Notes under the pieces: model-generated
Seen by the model: only the letters and a program-made list of their open reading frames with translations
The model's database searches: none
What the model was told of the DNA's origin: nothing
In this document: positions 59,851 to 64,000 of the stretch, one piece after another
Position numbering within the stretch: position 1 is the first letter of the stretch
Layout of the letters: every line of letters begins with the position of its first letter
Made by a program: the position numbers and the translations under genes
NCBI RefSeq assembly: GCF_004770615.1
Contig: NZ_RQER01000004.1
Coordinates: forward strand, 682,001 to 746,000
DNA: 64,000 bases
Direction: 5' to 3'
DNA from: Leptospira langatensis
Lineage (GTDB): Bacteria; Spirochaetota; Leptospiria; Leptospirales; Leptospiraceae

Positions 59851-60943
59851 TGTGAGGAGTTACCAATCCATTTTTTACAAGAAAGATCTGTTTCTCGTCC
59901 TCTAATCTTCCCACATAATCAGAGATCCCTTCCAGGTCGGTCGTGGTAAAGAATGCTTGTCCAGAATTGAGTACCAGCTCCACGAAATATTCCCTTCTTT
60001 TTACATCTAATTCTCGGATCACATCATCAATGAGAAGAATGGGCGTTCTACCCAGTTTTCTTCTATAATACTCGAAAGCGGCAGCCTTTAAGGAAATTAC
60101 AGTACTTCTTTTTTGGCCTTGGGAAGCGAAATCCATAATATCTCGACTATCTTCTCCTACAAAAAGATCGTCTCGGTGAATTCCTACAGAAGTATATCCG
60201 AGCTTCCTATCCCTAGCTAAATTTCGAGAAAGAGTTTGTTTGAAATCTTCTAAGTCTTGAAAGCTGGGTTTGTATTCTAGAATGAGTTGGTCCCTTCCCC
60301 CGCTAAGCTTTTTCAGATTTTCTTGATAGATGGGATCGAATTCGAGAATGAATTCCTTTCTTTTTCGGAAAAGGATCATACCCTTATCGATCAATCTTTG
60401 GTTCCAAACCTCATACAAACCAGCATCCGAAGAACCGGTTTTAAGAAGTGCATTCCGTTGTTTTAAAATTTTATTATATTCAATCAAATCTGCAAGATAA
60501 GAAGGATCTAAAGAAGAAAGTAAACTATCCAGGAATCTTCGTCTTTCTACCGGTCCACCTTCTACGATGACCAGATCCAAAGGAGTCATTAAAACGCTTA
60601 AAAATTTTCCGACTAATTCGGATCTTCTTTTGACTTCTTCCTGATTGAATTTAAGTTTACGGCGGCTGACAGGCTTTTTAGAAAAACCTAATTCATAGAT
60701 CTCCTTTTTATGATCTCTTTCTACTTCGCCTTTGATATAGTAACCGTCGGAATCCCAACGGATAAGATTTGCTTCTTCCGATTCCCTAAAACTTTTTAGC
60801 CAGGAGATCATAGAGATAGCTTCTAAGAGATTGGTCTTTCCTTCTCCATTTTCCCCCACAAAGAAAATAAGCCTGGAATGGAACTCCAGGCTTATCTGTT
60901 CGTGGTTTCTAAAGTTGAGAAGCCTCAGGCTTCGTAAAAACAC
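59840..60943 (-). CDS. recF: DNA replication and repair protein RecF
   Basis: 367 residues. SMC-like ATPase that helps load RecA at gaps. Walker [15 protein letters not shown] (about 31-44), the signature [12 protein letters not shown] region, and [11 protein letters not shown] with Walker B. Start is GTG at 60943. 11 bases after dnaN and overlapping the DUF721 gene. Confidence 0.95.
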   Translation of the reverse strand: MFLRSLRLLNFRNHEQISLEFHSRLIFFVGENGEGKTNLLEAISMISWLKSFRESEEANLIRWDSDGYYIKGEVERDHKKEIYELGFSKKPVSRRKLKFNQEEVKRRSELVGKFLSVLMTPLDLVIVEGGPVERRRFLDSLLSSLDPSYLADLIEYNKILKQRNALLKTGSSDAGLYEVWNQRLIDKGMILFRKRKEFILEFDPIYQENLKKLSGGRDQLILEYKPSFQDLEDFKQTLSRNLARDRKLGYTSVGIHRDDLFVGEDSRDIMDFASQGQKRSTVISLKAAAFEYYRRKLGRTPILLIDDVIRELDVKRREYFVELVLNSGQAFFTTTDLEGISDYVGRLEDEKQIFLVKNGLVTPHNER

Positions 60944-60954
60944 GATTCTCTCTT

Positions 60955-62076
60955 TTAAATTTTCATCGGCATGATGACCGATATAAAGTCAGGATCAGAA
61001 GGATCCCTAAACACTACCGGAGAACTTGAATCACTGAACTCGATCCTAAATTCGTTATCATCGATAGACTTGAATACGTCGGAAAGATATTCGCCCTTAA
61101 ACGCTACAGTAATCTCTTCGCCGGAGTATTCGATCGGCATATTGATGCTGACTTCGTTCACTCCTTGCGTCTGTGCATAGAAGTTCAGATTTCCTTTAGC
61201 AAAAGTTAATCTAATCTGACGAGTAGGCTCTTCTGCAGCGATCAATGCTTGGCGTAAATAGATCTGGAATCCTTCCTTAGGAATCACTGCACTATATTTA
61301 GAACTCTTAGGAATTACCTGTTCATAGTTCGGGAAGTTCCCTTCTATTAATTTACATAGAAGCTCGATCTGATTTGCATTAACATAGATCTGATTATCTA
61401 TGATACCGATCTTTCCTGTTTCGGCAGTTCCGATCATCTTAGAGATCTCACGGATCGCTTTTGAAGGAATGATCACCGAATCTTTAAACTTCAAAGAAGA
61501 AGTGAGAGGTCTTTCTATCTTACAGAGTCTTCGACCATCGGTGACAGCGAATACGAGCTTGTCTCCTTTAGGGACCATATAAAGTCCGTTAAAGATATAA
61601 CGTTGGTCTTCGTGAGCGATCGCATAAGAAGTCTTGCGGATCATCTCTGCAAACATAGAGGTTGGAAAATCGGAAATCAATGAAGGATCCACTTTAGGGA
61701 TCGTCTTGATCTCTTCTGCATCCATTCCGTTCAGTTTATTCTTATAATCGTTCTTCTTAGTTGCATCTGTAATATAAGTGATGTTGGAATCCGAATCGGA
61801 ATCCTCAGTAGATAACAAAGCCTCTTCGAAGTGGATCGTTTTAAAGATACTGGAAAGTTGTTTTGCCGGTAAGGAAATATTTCCAGGCTTATCTATATTA
61901 GCATTTAAAGATGTTTTAATGGATATCTCTAAGTCCGTCGCGGAAATAGATACGGAAGAATCTTCCGCCTCCAATTTTAAATTGGAAAGAACGGATCGAA
62001 TTTCCCTAGCAGAGATAACTCCTTCTACAGCGTGGATCGCTTTTAGAAATTCAGATGTGTTCACTTTGATCTTCAA
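60955..62076 (-). CDS. dnaN: DNA polymerase III sliding clamp (beta subunit)
   Basis: 373 residues, full length. Begins with TTG at 62076, with GGAG ending 8-10 bases before. Three repeated clamp domains: [32 protein letters not shown], and [30 protein letters not shown]. The last Met-Pro-Met-Lys-Ile end is typical. Located between dnaA and recF with a 326-base gap upstream. Confidence 0.97.
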   Translation of the reverse strand: MKIKVNTSEFLKAIHAVEGVISAREIRSVLSNLKLEAEDSSVSISATDLEISIKTSLNANIDKPGNISLPAKQLSSIFKTIHFEEALLSTEDSDSDSNITYITDATKKNDYKNKLNGMDAEEIKTIPKVDPSLISDFPTSMFAEMIRKTSYAIAHEDQRYIFNGLYMVPKGDKLVFAVTDGRRLCKIERPLTSSLKFKDSVIIPSKAIREISKMIGTAETGKIGIIDNQIYVNANQIELLCKLIEGNFPNYEQVIPKSSKYSAVIPKEGFQIYLRQALIAAEEPTRQIRLTFAKGNLNFYAQTQGVNEVSINMPIEYSGEEITVAFKGEYLSDVFKSIDDNEFRIEFSDSSSPVVFRDPSDPDFISVIMPMKI

Positions 62077-62402
62077 TTTACTTTCTCCATTATTAATGAA
62101 TGGTCTAGATATATATTTCTTATATGTACTGTCGTTGTACTTGTACCTGTAAGTATGTAGATAAGAGGCATAATCCTTTAGATAAAGGAAATATGTCGCA
62201 TTTATATTGAAAAGTACAATTTCCAGGAACCGGAAAAAACTCCTGTGTATCTGTTATGTTAACAACATATTTCAGATTCTATAAGGGACAATAATTTGTC
62301 CTTATGTCTTATACAGATGTTATGAATACTCGATGAACTAGATATTTACATCTTATATTCAGATCTATGTCGTATGAAAGAAAGATCTGTAAATGGGTTT
62401 TC
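62077..62402. other. dnaA-dnaN intergenic region with inverted repeats, possible origin or promoter DNA
   Basis: The 326 bases are AT-rich and have no gene. Perfect or near-perfect inverted repeats are TCCTTTA/TAAAGGA (62174-62189), TATGTT/AACATA (62255-62269), and a bulged ATAAGGGACAA/TTGTCCTTAT (62281-62305). One DnaA-box-like TGTAGATAA (62155-62163) and TTATACAGA near 62309 each have one mismatch to TTATNCACA. No tight cluster of DnaA boxes is seen. It contains the dnaN promoter. Confidence 0.5.
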
Positions 62403-63710
62403 TTATTGGAAACGGAATCGATTTAGAATTTCTTCCACTTTAATGGAAAAATCTTTATCTTCTTTGATCTTCTTTTCTATGTTTCGAACGCCGTGGATAA
62501 CTGTGGTATGTTCGCTGCTGAACATCCGGCCAACCTGACTTTTGTTCAGACGGAATCCAATATGCAATACATACATGCAAAGATGACGGGGAATAACGTA
62601 TTCCGGCTTGCGGCTTTTTCCCATCACCTCTTTCGGATCCAATTGATACAAAGCGGAGATATGTTCGATCACCTTGTCTTGGCTGAGTTGGAAGTTCTTT
62701 TTACGGAAGATCCTGTTCTTTAGGATCTCTTCTATCATTGCGCTTGTGAAGAATAAATGAGAGAAGGCCCGTTTATGAAGAGCTAGATCGTTTAAAGCCC
62801 CGAGCAATGCTCTAGTATCATCTTCGATCAGATCGGCGATCAAGGCTATGTGTTCATTGGAAAGACCAAGATTTAGGATCTGGCAGTTCTTCTCCAAGAT
62901 CCCGATGCGAATCTCTCGATCCGGGACTTGGATATCTGCTTGGACTCCCGTTACGAATCTGGATTTCAATCGGTCATGCAATGGGAGTTCCGAACTAGGA
63001 CGATCGGAAGCGATCACGATCTGTCTTTTTCTTTCGAATAAGAAGTTGAAGATGGTAAAGAATTCTTCCTGGGTCTTTTCCGCTCCTGTGTTCAAGAGTT
63101 GGATATCATCGATCAAGAGACAGTTGTACGATTGGTACTTAATTTTAAAAGATTCAATGGAATCCCTGGATTGAAGAGCGAATAAAAACTCGCTCATAAA
63201 GGATTTGATATCCACATAATGGACCGTCTTCCAAGGTTCTTTCTTTAAGATCTCCGCCCCGATGGCATGAAGTAGATGGGTCTTGCCCACTCCTACTTTT
63301 CCAAATAAGTAAAGAGGATTGATCTCCGCTGGATTCTTAACACATTCTGTAGCAGCGCTGAACGCCAAGCGGTTCGTACTTCCTACAATAAAATTATCAA
63401 ACGTATAATCTTGATTAAAAGAATAAGAACGATCTTTAAAGTTTTCCTTTAAGACCTGTTTTAAATTAGAAGGAGATTCAAGTACGATCTCTACAGGAAC
63501 ACGATTGCCGCTAGCGCGAAAGATAGCTTCTTCGATATAATTTTGGTACTTCTTCTCCACATGTGTTTTGATATTAGAAGAAGGGGCTATAAGAATACAA
63601 CGATCGTCCGTAAGACTCTCTAATTGCAGGATATGTATAAACTTATCGAAGTAAGTAGGAGGAATTTCCTTGGAAACTTCCTCTAATACACGTTGCCAGC
63701 TAGGGTCCAA
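62403..63710 (-). CDS. dnaA: Chromosomal replication initiator DnaA
   Basis: 435 residues from the TTG at 63710, which has GGAG at 63717-63720, six bases before. A TTG at 63722 would add 4 residues but has no binding site. Domain [13 protein letters not shown], domain III with Walker [12 protein letters not shown] and Walker [11 protein letters not shown], and domain IV with [32 protein letters not shown] for DnaA-box binding. Length slightly below E. coli because domain II is short. First gene of the leftward replication cluster. Confidence 0.96.
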   Translation of the reverse strand: MDPSWQRVLEEVSKEIPPTYFDKFIHILQLESLTDDRCILIAPSSNIKTHVEKKYQNYIEEAIFRASGNRVPVEIVLESPSNLKQVLKENFKDRSYSFNQDYTFDNFIVGSTNRLAFSAATECVKNPAEINPLYLFGKVGVGKTHLLHAIGAEILKKEPWKTVHYVDIKSFMSEFLFALQSRDSIESFKIKYQSYNCLLIDDIQLLNTGAEKTQEEFFTIFNFLFERKRQIVIASDRPSSELPLHDRLKSRFVTGVQADIQVPDREIRIGILEKNCQILNLGLSNEHIALIADLIEDDTRALLGALNDLALHKRAFSHLFFTSAMIEEILKNRIFRKKNFQLSQDKVIEHISALYQLDPKEVMGKSRKPEYVIPRHLCMYVLHIGFRLNKSQVGRMFSSEHTTVIHGVRNIEKKIKEDKDFSIKVEEILNRFRFQ

Positions 63711-64000
63711 GGAACACTCCAAATAAAAAATTCAAAACGCAACGATGACAAATCGATAATCGATTACCATTTGTCTCGGAAAATAGATAAAACTGAAGTG
63801 GAAAACGATCAGCGAGATCGTTCGACGAGATTACACTATTTTTCTTCAGTTGGTCACCTACAAATGAAAATTCGGAAATCAAAGAAGAAACCTGAGGAAA
63901 AACAAATGGGATTGGTGATAGATAAATCATTATGTCTCTTACTTATTTAAGTAGATTTTTGTAATGATTAATCGTTGTTATGCGAACTAATGCACTAAAG
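63711..64000. other. Region upstream of dnaA, candidate oriC flank with nested inverted repeats
   Basis: No gene is supported in the 290 bases up to the edge. It holds nested repeats: GACAAAT/ATTTGTC (63747-63775) around AATCGAT/ATCGATT (63751-63765), and AACTGAAG/CTTCAGTT (63791-63851) around AACGATC/GATCGTT (63804-63822). The right half is AT-rich. No perfect TTATNCACA box is visible. It contains the dnaA promoter and possibly part of oriC, which may extend past the edge. Confidence 0.5.

Noticed and set aside
63693..63950. Open frames on both strands upstream of dnaA
   Set aside because: They have no ribosome site or protein-like composition and overlap the dnaA start and its inverted repeats. 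They are chance openings.

Overview
The window is chromosomal DNA from a Leptospira species, ending just upstream of dnaA, so it covers one flank of the replication origin. Three things support this. The order dnaA-dnaN-recF-DUF721/DciA-gyrB-gyrA runs leftward from the right edge. A full gene for the leptospiral outer-membrane lipoprotein LipL21 (52395-52949) lies close to it. There are many spirochaete-type lipoproteins, a DUF1577/PilZ protein, FliG, and frequent TTG starts (dnaA and dnaN included). Base composition looks clearly more GC-rich than L. interrogans (judged by eye, not computed). With lipL21 present, this suggests a member of the intermediate (P2) clade, which is an inference. 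I see no rRNA, tRNA, insertion sequence, prophage or CRISPR array. The window reads as dense core genome.

Layout from left to right. 1-5285: a membrane glycosyltransferase cut by the left edge, a MATE transporter, and a site-2-protease gene overlapping a beta-propeller/pseudo-transglutaminase gene. 5427-9541: cysE, a Cys-rich small lipoprotein, RlpA, and two overlapping TPR genes. 9538-10410: a dihydropteroate synthase of the Sul type. 10492-15619: PD40/OmpA protein, DUF1577/PilZ protein, hisS and PAP2 phosphatase in one direction. 15572-21749 (minus strand): transhydrogenase alpha subunit, UDP-glucuronate decarboxylase with an M50-like membrane protein, an Aer-like chemoreceptor, and DUF445. 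21852-24545: a tight operon of TonB-like protein, NusG/UpxY-like antiterminator, kdsD and aroD. 24546-33021 (minus): TPR protein, GMC oxidoreductase with its small subunit, then rnr-tsaB-tsaE-hslO. 33192-36973: GH42 beta-galactosidase, an unknown protein and an inositol-monophosphatase-type enzyme. 37022-43331 (minus): cytochrome c with a PuuD-like membrane protein, two exported proteins of unknown role, and a class III cyclase behind fliG. 43460-53818: Spx/ArsC-like protein, aldo/keto reductase, YciO-like protein, SDR, lipoproteins, maf, holA, a Fis-type AAA+ protein, a vWA protein, lipL21 and another lipoprotein. 53897-63710 (minus): dus, gyrA, gyrB, dciA, recF, dnaN, dnaA. 63711-64000 and the dnaA-dnaN gap are AT-rich, rich in inverted repeats, and are the best candidates for origin-associated DNA.

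Themes. The cell envelope dominates: lipoproteins, LPS precursor enzymes (KdsD, UDP-glucuronate decarboxylase, glycosyltransferase), peptidoglycan (RlpA, OmpA domain) and membrane proteases. Translation fidelity and t6A genes (tsaB, tsaE, a YciO paralogue, hisS, dus) and DNA replication form the housekeeping core. Motility and signalling are represented by FliG, an Aer-like receptor, a membrane cyclase and PilZ. Genes are very tightly packed: many same-strand pairs overlap by 1-11 bases, and several convergent pairs overlap at their 3' ends with no room for a terminator. The most striking single observation is the Sul-like FolP.
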